Assembly: GCA_964467165.1 (NCBI GenBank) | Contig: CAYXOL010000021.1 | Coordinates: 9,629 to 73,628, forward strand | Origin: Clostridium_AD sp964467165 | Lineage (GTDB): Bacteria > Bacillota > Clostridia > Clostridiales > Clostridiaceae | Direction of reading: 5' to 3' | Length of the DNA: 64,000 nt | Shown here: one piece after another, positions 6,539-16,328 of the stretch | How the letters are laid out: every line of letters begins with the position of its first letter | Numbering within the stretch: position 1 is the first letter of the stretch | The notes under the pieces: generated by a model | What the model was told of the DNA's origin: nothing | The model's database searches: none | Seen by the model: only the letters and a program-made list of their open reading frames with translations | Made by a program: the position numbers and the translations under genes

Positions 6539-7984
6539 TTAATCTGTTCTTATAGCTTCTAACGCACTTAACTTCATTGCTTTTCTTGCTGGAAGATACC
6601 CTGATATTAATCCAATCAATGTTGTAAATCCAATGGCACCGAGCAATAGCCATAGTGGTATAATTGATATCTTTGGCTTTTCTTGACTCATCATAGCACT
6701 TTGCATAAATCCTCCTGCTATCATATTAATAACCTTAGATGCTATCAAGCTAACAATTAGTCCTGAAAACCCTCCAATAAGGCCTATCATAGCAGATTCA
6801 AATAAGAATAATTTTTTAATATCATTAATTGAAGCTCCAATAACCTTCATTACTCCTATTTCTTTTCGCCTCTCATATATTGCCATTACCATTGTATTGG
6901 TTATTCCTATTGCAGCTACCAAAAGTGAGATAGCGCCTATTCCACCAAATATTAGTTCCATAATTTTTGTAACTTTGTTTGTTTCTTCAGCTTGATCCAG
7001 CATTCCGCTTGCTTCATAGCCAAGTTTCTTGATATCGTCTTGTATTTTTTTTACATTTTTCACATCTTGAACTCTAACCGAAGCACTATCATATTTTGCT
7101 TCTTTTAGTTTTCTTGTACCTTTTGAAACATTATTTAGTTTATCAATTTTAAGTTTTAATTCTTTTAATTCCTCTAAAGGCATATATACACTATACCCTT
7201 TAGTATAATCACCTTTTTTAAGGATACCTGCTGTTTTTGTCTTAAAAACCTCTGTTTTCATGTTTGGTTCACTAGAAGATGGTTGAATTACTTCAACTAC
7301 TTTATTTGGGTCATTTTCTGCTACGTTTTCATTTGTTTCTACCATAGCTTCTGTATCGGTATTTTTTTGAAGATCAGTTACTTCAAATACCAGCTTTATT
7401 TTATCCTTCATAACATCAACCTTAGGTTTAGGTTCTTCACCTTTCCCCATCCCCATATCACCAGAATAGTTATTCATAGCTTTAGGATTTTGAAACATCA
7501 TAGGCATTTCTCCACCAAAAACTAAATTAAGCTTATCACCTTTTTCTAATAATCTGCCATTTTCTAATTTAAAATCAAAAACCTCCATAACCTCAGGTTT
7601 TATACCTACTAACTCTACTTGTGCCTCATATTTTCCTGATACAAATTTAGCATTCATTCTCATTGTAGGACTAATAGCCTGAATTCCTTTAACCTTGGAA
7701 ATAGCTTCTATGTCTTTCTCTTTAAGAGAAGGTGTTTCACTCGTATTATTTTTTCCTCTTGCTTCTTTATTATTATATGATGGTCTAACGTCAATTACAT
7801 TTACACTACCAAATTGCTTCATCATATCATCAGTACTTTTTTTCATACCAAAAGCTAATGAAATCATAACAACAATGGACACCGTTCCTATTAATATACC
7901 TAAAGACGTAAGAAAAGTTCTGAGTTTTCGTCTAAATAAATTTTTTAGCCCCATTGAAATTAGGTCTATGCTACTCATCTGCAT
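6539..7984 (-). CDS. MacB/FtsX-like ABC transporter permease
   Basis: A 481-residue permease with a cytoplasmic start, a first transmembrane helix (about 20-45), a large extracellular MacB-type periplasmic-core-like domain (about 46-345), and three C-terminal helices with the FtsX motifs YERRKEIGVMKVIGAS and PARKAMKLSALEAIRTD. MacB-type proteins do not channel substrates through the membrane but transmit ATP-driven movement to an extracellular domain. The external domain has an unusual methionine-rich loop near residues 150-185 (MPMMFQNPKAMNNYSGDMGM). The gene overlaps the end of the surface-protein gene by 14 bp, with GAGGAAGG before the ATG; a second ATG two codons in is an alternative. It forms an operon with that gene and the ATPase gene. 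Confidence 0.85.
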   Translation of the reverse strand: MQMSSIDLISMGLKNLFRRKLRTFLTSLGILIGTVSIVVMISLAFGMKKSTDDMMKQFGSVNVIDVRPSYNNKEARGKNNTSETPSLKEKDIEAISKVKGIQAISPTMRMNAKFVSGKYEAQVELVGIKPEVMEVFDFKLENGRLLEKGDKLNLVFGGEMPMMFQNPKAMNNYSGDMGMGKGEEPKPKVDVMKDKIKLVFEVTDLQKNTDTEAMVETNENVAENDPNKVVEVIQPSSSEPNMKTEVFKTKTAGILKKGDYTKGYSVYMPLEELKELKLKIDKLNNVSKGTRKLKEAKYDSASVRVQDVKNVKKIQDDIKKLGYEASGMLDQAEETNKVTKIMELIFGGIGAISLLVAAIGITNTMVMAIYERRKEIGVMKVIGASINDIKKLFLFESAMIGLIGGFSGLIVSLIASKVINMIAGGFMQSAMMSQEKPKISIIPLWLLLGAIGFTTLIGLISGYLPARKAMKLSALEAIRTD

Positions 7985-10343
7985 TCAACCCTTCCTCTTC
8001 CATTTCTGCTTTTTTCTTCTTTCTTTTTTTGTAAACTTTCATTCCGATTACTCCAACAACTACTATTGCTACTGCTGACATGATTTTTTTCCATTTCGAA
8101 GGTTTAGTGGCCCCTGCTAAAGCTATATCTCCTTCTGGATTAACTGGCACAGGTGGCATATCTAAAGCTTTTGCAGTAATAGGCTTTCTAATTTCTACAT
8201 GTTCCCCATTTGGTTCATCGTAAGCAAAAATAACAACTCCTTTTAAATCTCCTGGTGCATTTGGTGTAATTTCAACTTCATATGTATCACTTCCACCGAT
8301 TTCAAAATTACCTAGAAAGTAATTTGATTTTTGTATATTAAAGTTGCCTTCCGCTCTTACCATAAAATTACTTAATGCAACCTTACCTATATTGTAAAAT
8401 TCAGCTGAAATAGTCATAGGTTGCCTTGCAAATACTTCTTCTGGCATTTGAATATCTCCTATTTTGAGCTTAGAAGGTTGAGCTACTGGTATTCCTATTA
8501 ATTCTTGAGCTTTATATTCTACGCCATTGGCATCTTCATATTCTAAATTAGCTGTTATTGTATATGTTTTAGCACTTGCATCAGGTATAGCATATAGTGT
8601 TATTTTTTTATTTTCTATTTGCTTTGGTGAAATTGAGTCTATAAAAAAAGTATTACTACTATTTACTGGAGTAAACACATTTCCTGTTTTACTGCTTTTC
8701 TCATCTACTGTTAAATATACTTTTATATTTTTAACTTCTTTTGTAAAGTTAGTGTCTAAAAATGATAATTCTAATTCAAAGTTACTTCCTGCTTTTACAA
8801 TAGTTGGTTGTGCTGAATATTTACTTATTATTATTCTTGGTACTCCCTTTGCATTTGTAGCAGCATCTTTCTCTACATATACACTCGTATTTTCTTTTAT
8901 AGTATTTTCTCCCAATCCATCATATTTAAGTTCAATTCCTATAGGATAATTTTTAGTTTCTGCCCCTTTAGAAGCTTGTAAATTGAAAGTTACATTTTGA
9001 GTTTTTCCTGCTCCAAGGCTTGAGATCACCTGTGTACTTCCTGATTTTATAAGTATACCATCTCCACCATTTATGGAAACCTTTATATTTTTAGTCATAC
9101 CTATCCCGCTATTAGTTATAGGGACACTAACATTAAAACCTTCCTCTGGCTTTATTACATAAGCTGACTGCTGAACTGCTCCAATAATAACATCAGATTT
9201 TTTCCCAACTTCTACTCCTATATATTGTTTCATTGCTTTAACTACTTCATTCTTTTCATTTTTAACTTCTATATTAATTAAATAGCTCTTAGCTACTACT
9301 TTATCCTGTGGTTGAAACTTAAAATATACTGTCTTGCTAGAATTATGTGCTACTTTACTTATAAGTTGAGTACTTTGAGATTTAGAAATAATATTTTCTC
9401 CTCCATCAGCAGTTACTGTTACGTCTTCCGCGTCTCCATCACCATGATTTGCAACATCAAAAGCTACTGTAAATGTTTCTCCTGGCACTAGCTGATTAGT
9501 TGGATACACCATATTTTCGATAGATAAATTTGAAGTACTACCTTTTTTCACCTTAATATAAATCGTTTCTGAAGTATCAAACTTATCCCCATATGCATTT
9601 TCAAAAGAATATTTTAATGTAATAGGGTATGTTTTAGCTTCTGCTGAATCCTTAACTTTAAATGTATAATTAAACTCTCTATCTCTTTTATTTGCAATTT
9701 CACCTACTGACCTAGTGGTGGTGATGCTTTCACTTTCAAATGGTTCACTAATAACTGAAGTTACTAATACATCTTTTGCAGTGTAATTACCTGTATTTTT
9801 CAGTTTGAAATTAAGGGTAGCAGTTGTTCCTGCCTGAATGCTTAATGAATTGACACTATCAATCTTTAATTTTGGTTCACACTTACGACTCTCTTCAGGC
9901 GTAAGGGACCCACTATTAATGCCTTCTGGACAAATATTATCTATAGTTATGTAACACTCCTCTACCACTCCTAAGTTGGATATAATGTTAAAATAAACGT
10001 CTGCATCCGCTTCCCCATTATACTTTAACTCAATAGTTTTAGTTAAAGTCTTTCCCTTTGCTATATTTCCCACCGTAATAACGTTTCCCGAATCTTTTGG
10101 TGAAAATGAACAAGGTTGGATTTCAATTTGAACATTATTGGCATCATCATTACTTATATTCTCAATCTCAAGTTCTATCTTAAAAAAATTCCCTTTATAA
10201 ACAAACAAATCTTTAATTACTTTGTAATTTTTAACAATTAATTTACTACTAGTTGTTGCATTTACATTTATAGGTTTTAAAAGTATCACCATTATAAAAA
10301 TTAAAAACCAGCTTACTAGCTTCTTAATACCAATTTTTTTCAT
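7971..10343 (-). CDS. Large surface protein with tandem CARDB/NEW3-like Ig domains (COG1361)
   Basis: A 790-residue protein with an N-terminal signal peptide (KKLVSWFLIFIMVILLKPINVNA), about six Ig-like repeats with patterns such as NxGxGxAxDVxVT and LEIENISNDDANNVQIEI, and a C-terminal membrane anchor (about 755-775) followed by a lysine-rich tail. This is typical of COG1361 S-layer-like proteins built from CARDB/NEW3 domains. It is encoded 2 bp after the ABC ATPase gene and overlaps the permease gene, so the three proteins probably form one envelope complex, with this protein the extracellular arm. The start is supported by AAGGTGG upstream of the ATG. A role in exporting or sensing something at the cell surface is inferred; the substrate is unknown. 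Confidence 0.8.
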   Translation of the reverse strand: MKKIGIKKLVSWFLIFIMVILLKPINVNATTSSKLIVKNYKVIKDLFVYKGNFFKIELEIENISNDDANNVQIEIQPCSFSPKDSGNVITVGNIAKGKTLTKTIELKYNGEADADVYFNIISNLGVVEECYITIDNICPEGINSGSLTPEESRKCEPKLKIDSVNSLSIQAGTTATLNFKLKNTGNYTAKDVLVTSVISEPFESESITTTRSVGEIANKRDREFNYTFKVKDSAEAKTYPITLKYSFENAYGDKFDTSETIYIKVKKGSTSNLSIENMVYPTNQLVPGETFTVAFDVANHGDGDAEDVTVTADGGENIISKSQSTQLISKVAHNSSKTVYFKFQPQDKVVAKSYLINIEVKNEKNEVVKAMKQYIGVEVGKKSDVIIGAVQQSAYVIKPEEGFNVSVPITNSGIGMTKNIKVSINGGDGILIKSGSTQVISSLGAGKTQNVTFNLQASKGAETKNYPIGIELKYDGLGENTIKENTSVYVEKDAATNAKGVPRIIISKYSAQPTIVKAGSNFELELSFLDTNFTKEVKNIKVYLTVDEKSSKTGNVFTPVNSSNTFFIDSISPKQIENKKITLYAIPDASAKTYTITANLEYEDANGVEYKAQELIGIPVAQPSKLKIGDIQMPEEVFARQPMTISAEFYNIGKVALSNFMVRAEGNFNIQKSNYFLGNFEIGGSDTYEVEITPNAPGDLKGVVIFAYDEPNGEHVEIRKPITAKALDMPPVPVNPEGDIALAGATKPSKWKKIMSAVAIVVVGVIGMKVYKKRKKKKAEMEEEGLNADE

Positions 10344-10345
10344 TT

Positions 10346-11062
10346 TTATTCCACCTTCGCTATTTTCATTTTCGAATCATTAATTTCTACTTTTTCCACA
10401 TTTCCATCACGAAAATATATTATTTTATCTGCATATACTGCTGTTTCTCTATCGTGAGTAACAAGTATAAAAGTTTGATTATGCTCTCTAGCCATTTTAG
10501 TCATCATTTCCATAACTTCTATAGTAGTTTTAGTATCTAAGTTTCCAGTAGGTTCGTCCGCAAATACAATTTCAGGTGTACCCACAAATGCCCTAGCAAT
10601 ACTAACCCTTTGCTGTTGTCCTCCACTCATTTGTGATGGTTTATGATGAAGCCTGTCCCCAAGTCCAACTGCCTTTAGCATATCTGCTGCCTGTTTATTT
10701 CTTTTGGATTTTGAAACACCTCCAAATACTAAGGGCATAGCTACATTTTCAAGTGCTGTTAAATTGGACATTAAATTGTAAGATTGAAATACAAATCCAA
10801 CATATTGTTGTCTAAATTTAGTCACTTGCTCTTCGTTCATTTTCTCTAGATGTTTCCCTCTAACTATTATTTCTCCTCTAGTAGGTTTTTCAAGACCTGC
10901 TATCATGTTAAGAAGTGTGGACTTACCAGAACCAGATGTACCTAAAATGCAACAAAGTTCACCTTTACTAATAGTTACATTTATATTATCTAATGCTGTA
11001 ACCTTTTCCGTACCCATCTTGTATACTTTTCTTAAATTTTTCACTGTAATAATTTCGCCCAA
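10346..11062 (-). CDS. ABC transporter ATP-binding protein (LolD/MacB type)
   Basis: An ATPase with Walker A GTSGSGKST, Q-loop FQSYNLM, signature MSGGQQQRVS, Walker B IVFADEPTGNLD and H-loop THD, all intact and of the LolD/MacB/FtsE group. It powers the downstream permease. The start is uncertain. An in-frame TTG at 11060-11062 gives about 238 residues beginning LGEIITVKNLRKVY, a family-like N-terminus, but lies 12 nt from AGGAGG. An ATG at 11067-11069 sits at ideal distance from that AGGAGG but is out of frame. A farther in-frame ATG at 11122 has no ribosome binding site. I take the TTG; a one-base indel near the start is possible. It is the first gene of the three-gene operon. Confidence 0.85.
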   Translation of the reverse strand: MGEIITVKNLRKVYKMGTEKVTALDNINVTISKGELCCILGTSGSGKSTLLNMIAGLEKPTRGEIIVRGKHLEKMNEEQVTKFRQQYVGFVFQSYNLMSNLTALENVAMPLVFGGVSKSKRNKQAADMLKAVGLGDRLHHKPSQMSGGQQQRVSIARAFVGTPEIVFADEPTGNLDTKTTIEVMEMMTKMAREHNQTFILVTHDRETAVYADKIIYFRDGNVEKVEINDSKMKIAKVE

Positions 11063-11132
11063 AGTACATAAACGCCTCCTACAATATATTTTACAAATTA
11101 ATATCCCTCTATAAAACTTCATAGAAATACAT

Positions 11133-11173
11133 TATTTTGACTTGCTATCCTTATAAAATTACAAGTCAAAATA
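11133..11173. promoter_or_regulatory. 12-bp inverted repeat in the leader of the ABC operon
   Basis: TATTTTGACTTG (11133-11144) and CAAGTCAAAATA (11162-11173) are perfect inverted arms with a 17-bp spacer. A plausible -10 TATAAT lies at 11190-11195 (minus), without a clear -35, which would put this repeat in the start of the transcript. Possible operator or leader hairpin. Confidence 0.5.
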
Positions 11174-11290
11174 TGACATATACGTTTTTATTATACACTT
11201 TAATGTTTATAATATCACCATATAATTTCTTAATTTTTCCTTAATATATATAATAATGAAAATGAATTGTTTAATGAATAAATAAATAAT

Positions 11291-11334
11291 GGATATACTC
11301 TACTTAATTTAAATTAAGTAAAGTATATCCATTA
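11291..11334 (-). terminator. Long hairpin after helD
   Basis: GGATATACT arms with an inner CTTAATTTAAATTAAG palindrome form a long AT-rich stem about 45 bp past the helD stop codon. The T run after it is weak (TTATTTATTTATT), so termination is probable rather than certain. Confidence 0.6.
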
Positions 11335-11378
11335 GGAAAGTTTGTCAATCAATGATTTTCTTATAAATCAGGTAAGGG

Positions 11379-13547
11379 CTAAAACAATCTCTTCTTAACT
11401 ACATGAAGCTCATGTAATGCTCTAGTTGCCATCACATACCTAAGTTTATCCTCTTGCTTATATTGATCCCCAGAAGCACTTGACTCATCTAGCAGCATGA
11501 TAACTGCATCAAATTCTAGTCCCTTAGCAAAATAGGATGGAATAACTACAATACCACTATGATACACTGCATTTTCATTACTAATAATTTTAATCTTAGC
11601 AGTATCTTTAATTAAACTGAAGATTTTTTCTGTTTCACTTATATCCTTGCAGATAATTGCGATATTTTCATATTCCTTAATTTTAAAATCTTCAATTTTT
11701 TGCTCTATATAAATTATAAATTCATCCTTATTGTCAATTGATTTTTCTGTTACGGCTTCACCATTTCTCACTATAGGAACAATAGGAGTTGCACTTAAAT
11801 ATTTATTAGCATACTCCATAATTTCCACAGTAGACCTGTAGCTAGTACTTAGTTTAAACTCCGAAACATTACATTCTGGAAGTATATTCTTTAAATCGTG
11901 CATTGGTAAAACACCTTCAAAAGGAATTATTCTTTGATTACTATCCCCCACTATAGTTAATGAAGTGCACTTTGTTAATTCCTTTATTACTAGGAATTGA
12001 AGTTGATTATAATCCTGGGCTTCATCTATTACAACATGTTTTATTTGCTGGGATATTTTTATACCCTCTAACTTATTTTTAAAATATAAAATCCCGCCTA
12101 AATCATTTTCAGTTAATCTTTTGTAACCATTGATTTTGTTGTATAAATCAACACTGTTTCCATTGTCAATCCAAGTAAGATTTATTTTTAACTTTATTAC
12201 CTCTTTAATAACTTCTCTTATTTTAAGTTTTCTATTAAACTCTAAATCATTAACTTTATAACTCTGTTCCTGCTCAGATAATGATGCTAAAGTTTTTTCA
12301 TATTCCTTTTGAATAAATCTAACTTTTTCATCTCTAGCATCCCTAATCTTAGAATAAATAATTCTTTTTATTTTCTTACTTCTTCTAAACAAGGGCATAG
12401 TTTTAAAATAATTATAGAACATTTCCTTAATCTCTTCCTTAGATAATATTATCTCATTCATAAAAATTAAATCTTCAATATTAAAGTATTCAAGGTCTAA
12501 TTTTTCTACTGCATCATCAAGGAATGTTTTAAACTCCATAGAATTTTTATACTTAATATCATCCCTAAATTCACTCTCTCCACTAAGCACTTTTTCCATG
12601 TATTCTTTTAGACTCATTACTTCCTTAATCTCTAAAATATCAAAGGCAAAATCTCTAAAGGTTGTTTGTTTAACTCCTGATTCTCCAAGACTTGGAAGCA
12701 CTAAAGATATATACTCCATAAATACATTATTCGGTCCCAGTATTAGAACCTTATCTTCAAGTATTTTTCTATAATTATAAAGCAGATATGCTACCCTATG
12801 AAGAGCAATAGTAGTTTTTCCACTTCCTGCCACACCGTCTACTACAATAGTTTTAGTTCTTGGTTGTCTTATTAAATCATCCTGTTCCTTTTGTATTGTC
12901 ATTATTATATCTTTAAGCTTTTCAGAAGCATTACTACTAAGCACCATTTGAAGTATCTCATCTTTTATATCTAATGCTGAGTCAAACATACCCATAAGCT
13001 TTTCTTTTTTTATAATATATTGCCTCTTAGCTAGCACGTTTGCCAGTATCTTCTCTTTAGGCGCCTCATAAAAAGCTTCCCCTAAAGCTCCAGTATAAAA
13101 TAAAGATGCAATTGGAGCTCTCCAATCTACTATTAATGGTTCAAATGTATCATCTGGAGTAACTCCAAATCTTCCTATATACATTTTACTTATACCAAAA
13201 TCTTCTTCTGAAAAATCAATTCTTCCGAAATAAGGCGAGCTTTTTAGCTCTGTTAACTCCTTAAGTCTTCTATCAATAGTTTTAAAAGCTTCCTCTTTTA
13301 CATATATCTCATGATCAAAATATTCGATTACCATATCTTCATCGTCTCTATAGTCTTCGATTACTTTCTTTCTGTATTGTAAAATATATTTTGTGATTTC
13401 TTTTCTTTTTTCAATATATTTCAGGATTTCTTCACTAATAATTTCAATATCAATCTTTAACTTTTCTTCTTCTATTTTGAATTCTAGTTGCTTTTTTAAT
13501 TCTATGTCTACAACACTAGCATCCATATCATATTCATTATTGTTCAA
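11379..13547 (-). CDS. helD: RNA polymerase recycling helicase HelD
   Basis: About 722 residues, the size of Gram-positive HelD. The N-terminal coiled coil (about 10-100) matches the arm that enters the RNA polymerase secondary channel. YFGRIDF and VDWRAPIASLFY are conserved family segments before the helicase core, which has Walker A GVAGSGKTT at about residue 240, Walker B VVIDEAQDYN and a C-terminal YVMATRALHELHVV. HelD releases RNA polymerase from stalled or terminated complexes. The TTG at 13545-13547 follows TGGAG at 8 nt and is preferred over the GTG three codons upstream, which lies within the ribosome binding site. It is 31 bp downstream of the epimerase gene and probably cotranscribed. 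Confidence 0.88.
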   Translation of the reverse strand: MNNNEYDMDASVVDIELKKQLEFKIEEEKLKIDIEIISEEILKYIEKRKEITKYILQYRKKVIEDYRDDEDMVIEYFDHEIYVKEEAFKTIDRRLKELTELKSSPYFGRIDFSEEDFGISKMYIGRFGVTPDDTFEPLIVDWRAPIASLFYTGALGEAFYEAPKEKILANVLAKRQYIIKKEKLMGMFDSALDIKDEILQMVLSSNASEKLKDIIMTIQKEQDDLIRQPRTKTIVVDGVAGSGKTTIALHRVAYLLYNYRKILEDKVLILGPNNVFMEYISLVLPSLGESGVKQTTFRDFAFDILEIKEVMSLKEYMEKVLSGESEFRDDIKYKNSMEFKTFLDDAVEKLDLEYFNIEDLIFMNEIILSKEEIKEMFYNYFKTMPLFRRSKKIKRIIYSKIRDARDEKVRFIQKEYEKTLASLSEQEQSYKVNDLEFNRKLKIREVIKEVIKLKINLTWIDNGNSVDLYNKINGYKRLTENDLGGILYFKNKLEGIKISQQIKHVVIDEAQDYNQLQFLVIKELTKCTSLTIVGDSNQRIIPFEGVLPMHDLKNILPECNVSEFKLSTSYRSTVEIMEYANKYLSATPIVPIVRNGEAVTEKSIDNKDEFIIYIEQKIEDFKIKEYENIAIICKDISETEKIFSLIKDTAKIKIISNENAVYHSGIVVIPSYFAKGLEFDAVIMLLDESSASGDQYKQEDKLRYVMATRALHELHVVKKRLF

Positions 13548-13577
13548 AACTATCACTCCATTTTAATGGTTATATTT

Positions 13578-14666
13578 TTATAAAATTTCACGCCATCCAA
13601 TAACATCTGAAATACCAAGGCCTGGCGAATCACTCATAGTTATTGTATTTCCTGTAATAGAAGCTCCTCCAATTATTGAATCGTGCTCAAATAACAGCAT
13701 AGTATCTAAGTCTGCTTTAATCATGTTGGATTTTGATGCCGCAAAACTGGCTGCTGCTGTTATACCCATTCTACTTTCTAGCATACATCCCATCATGCAT
13801 CTTATTCCCATATTTTCTGCCATATTGTATATTTTTATTGCATTATTTATTCCTCCGCACTTCATAAGCTTTATACTTATAAGATCTGCTGCTCTTCTTT
13901 CAATTATCTTAAAAGCATCTGATGGACCAAATACTGCTTCATCCGCTAGAATTTTCGTATCCACATTGTCTGTAACATACTTTAACCCTTCTATATCCCA
14001 AGCATTAACTGGTTGCTCAACAAACTCAATTTCTAGTCCCATATCTTCGAATTTTCTAATAATGCTTACCGCTTCTTTTGGTCTCCAACCTTGGTTAGCA
14101 TCTACCCTTATTTTTATTCCTCGTCTCACTGCTTTTCTTACGGCTTTTACTCTTTCTATATCAAGGGTTGCATTATTACCAATCTTTACTTTTAAATATG
14201 TATACCCGTCCATTACAGCCTCTAAAGATTTCCTAACCATTTGTTCCACAGTATCATTTGCTATTGTAAGATCTGTGGTTAATGAAGTTTTGTATCCTCC
14301 AAGAAACTTATAAAGTGGCAATCCATACCTTTTGCAAAGCAAGTCGTATATAGCAATATCAATGGCAGCTTTCGCACTATTGTTTCCATGAATAGAATTA
14401 TGAATTACTTTCATAATTTCTTCAAGATTATCGATGTCTAGACCTAAGATTTCAGGGTTAATATAATTTATTGCTCCAATAATTGAATTCTCTGTTTCTC
14501 CAGTTATAGAAGGTGTTGGGGCTGCACTACCAAATCCTATTTCCCCAGTATCTGTAATCATTTTTATAACTATTTCATCAGAGTATGTAAGAAATCTTTT
14601 TCCTACTCTATATGGTTGTTTCAGGGGAATTTCAATCTTACCAATTTTTATCTCTTTTATTTTCAT
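13578..14666 (-). CDS. Dipeptide epimerase (enolase superfamily)
   Basis: A 362-residue member of the mandelate racemase/muconate lactonizing branch. The catalytic set is visible: KVK (K159, K161), metal ligands D189 in RVDAN, E217 in EFVEQP and D242 in LADEAV, and the second base K266 in ISIKLMKCGG. This pattern fits L-Ala-D/L-Glu epimerases, which convert murein-derived L-Ala-D-Glu for reuse, or related dipeptide epimerases. The nearby PepV-type dipeptidase upstream could act on the product, suggesting peptide or peptidoglycan recycling, though a terminator lies between them. ATG start after AGGGATTAGT. Exact dipeptide specificity cannot be read. Confidence 0.83.
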   Translation of the reverse strand: MKIKEIKIGKIEIPLKQPYRVGKRFLTYSDEIVIKMITDTGEIGFGSAAPTPSITGETENSIIGAINYINPEILGLDIDNLEEIMKVIHNSIHGNNSAKAAIDIAIYDLLCKRYGLPLYKFLGGYKTSLTTDLTIANDTVEQMVRKSLEAVMDGYTYLKVKIGNNATLDIERVKAVRKAVRRGIKIRVDANQGWRPKEAVSIIRKFEDMGLEIEFVEQPVNAWDIEGLKYVTDNVDTKILADEAVFGPSDAFKIIERRAADLISIKLMKCGGINNAIKIYNMAENMGIRCMMGCMLESRMGITAAASFAASKSNMIKADLDTMLLFEHDSIIGGASITGNTITMSDSPGLGISDVIGWREIL

Positions 14667-14787
14667 ACTAATCCCTCACTAAAAGTTTAATATTATTAAT
14701 AGTGTTTAACTTGTTCATAATATTATATTATACCTCTATATCCAGTTTAATTCTACAACTTTTATATTATTTATTTTATAAAAATAT

Positions 14788-14838
14788 ATCCCGTCTAAAA
14801 TAGAGACGGCCTATATCTTATTTGTAAGATATAGGCCT
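14788..14838 (-). terminator. Double hairpin terminator of the dipeptidase gene
   Basis: GGCCTATATCTTA / TAAGATATAGGCC form a 13-bp stem (14808-14837), next to a second stem CCGTCT / AGACGG. On the minus strand the second is followed by ATATATTTTTAT. Confidence 0.7.
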
Positions 14839-14900
14839 GGAAAATATTCTGTTTTTAAAAAGACTTATGTCTTATAAAAAAAGTATGTCTATTAAAATGT

Positions 14901-16292
14901 CTACTTTGCTAATTCATATAGTGCATGAGCATATATTTTAGCATTTTTTATTAAATTATCGATGGTTATATATTCATTCTTTTTATGAATAGTATCTGGT
15001 TCTCCTGGGAACATTGGTCCAAATGCTACAGTGTTTGGCATTTCTTTAGCATAAGTTCCTCCGCCTATGGATAGCAATTTAGCTTCTTCTCCAGTTTGCT
15101 CAGCATAAACTTTTTGAAGAGCCTTAATAATTGGGCTATCAGGTGAAAAATACAATGGTTTTTGATGCTCAAATTTTTCTACTCTTATTCCAGTTCCCTC
15201 TATTCTATTGTTAAATGGACTCATCATATCTTCTAATTTGTTTGTTACAGGGTACCTTAAATTTAAAGTCATTGTAGCTGAATTTTCATCCATAGTTATA
15301 ACTCCAACATTAAAAGATAATTTCCCTGAATTCTCATCTTCCAAACAAACCCCAAAAGACTCACCATGTGTTTCCATACCAATGTTCTTATTTAAAAACT
15401 GTACAAATGTTGACATATCGTTTGAACCAAGGTCCACAGTTCCGAGGAAAGCAACTAATTGCATTATAGCATTTTTTCCAATTTCCGGTGTGCTTCCATG
15501 AGCTGCTTCACCTATAGATTTGATTATTACTACATCTTCTTTAAGTTCACAAGAAAGTTTATAATCCATAAGTTTCGCAAAAGCATCTAATGCTATCATA
15601 ATATTTTTAGCGTCTTTAGCTATAATTCCTGCTTCACAATAATCCGGAACTATATTAGCTACTGAACCACCCTTAACATATTTTAAGCTATTATCGCTTG
15701 AATTGGCCTTATTAAAATCTTTTACAATATTAAAAATAGTGATACCTTTTTCACCATTAATTATTGGATAATCTGCATCTGGTGTGAAACCAGCAACTGG
15801 AGCTTTTTCTTTTTCCAAATAATGTTCAAGTTCCTTACTTCCTGTTTCTTCATTAGTTCCAAATAAAACCCTAATCCTTTTGGATACAGGTAATTTTGCA
15901 TCTTTAATTGCTTTCATTCCATAAAGTGTTGCCATTATGGGTCCTTTATCATCAGTAGTTCCACGTCCGTACATTTTGCCATCATGAATTTCTGCTCCAT
16001 AAGCTGGGTAAATCCATCCATCTCCTTCAGGCACTACATCCAAGTGACCCAAAGCTAACACATAATCCTCACCTTGGCCGTACTCTGCATACCCAACATA
16101 ACCATCTAAGTTAACTGTATGAAAGCCTAAATTCTTTGCAGTATTCAAAGCACATTCTAGAGCTTTAGCTACACCTTCGCCAAAAGGCATGCCAGGTTTT
16201 GGTTCACTTTCTATACTCTTAATTCTTATGACTTCTTGAGTAGATTTTACAATATCCTCTTTCATAGCATCAATTAATTTATTTAATTCCAT
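14901..16292 (-). CDS. pepV: Dipeptidase PepV (M20 metallopeptidase)
   Basis: A 463-residue M20 peptidase of the PepV/Sapep type. Zinc-site motifs are present: GHLDVVPEG (H83, D85), GRGTTDDKGP (bridging D115) and GTNEETGSKE (catalytic E148 and ligand E149), plus FTPDADYP and a dimerisation/lid domain with AAHGSTPE. It hydrolyses dipeptides and some longer N-terminal residues in the cytosol. Upstream, at 16329-16365, are two tandem near-palindromes that may be operators. Its terminator separates it from the dipeptide epimerase gene, but both fit uptake and use of peptides together with the OPT-family transporter farther upstream. Confidence 0.9.
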   Translation of the reverse strand: MELNKLIDAMKEDIVKSTQEVIRIKSIESEPKPGMPFGEGVAKALECALNTAKNLGFHTVNLDGYVGYAEYGQGEDYVLALGHLDVVPEGDGWIYPAYGAEIHDGKMYGRGTTDDKGPIMATLYGMKAIKDAKLPVSKRIRVLFGTNEETGSKELEHYLEKEKAPVAGFTPDADYPIINGEKGITIFNIVKDFNKANSSDNSLKYVKGGSVANIVPDYCEAGIIAKDAKNIMIALDAFAKLMDYKLSCELKEDVVIIKSIGEAAHGSTPEIGKNAIMQLVAFLGTVDLGSNDMSTFVQFLNKNIGMETHGESFGVCLEDENSGKLSFNVGVITMDENSATMTLNLRYPVTNKLEDMMSPFNNRIEGTGIRVEKFEHQKPLYFSPDSPIIKALQKVYAEQTGEEAKLLSIGGGTYAKEMPNTVAFGPMFPGEPDTIHKKNEYITIDNLIKNAKIYAHALYELAK

Positions 16293-16328
16293 ATTAGTTT
16301 ACCTCCATTTATAGTCTACATTCGTAGC

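Noticed and set aside
13723..14313. Plus-strand open frame of 196 codons inside the epimerase gene
   Set aside because: It is antisense to a well-supported gene, lacks a ribosome binding site and has no family resemblance.
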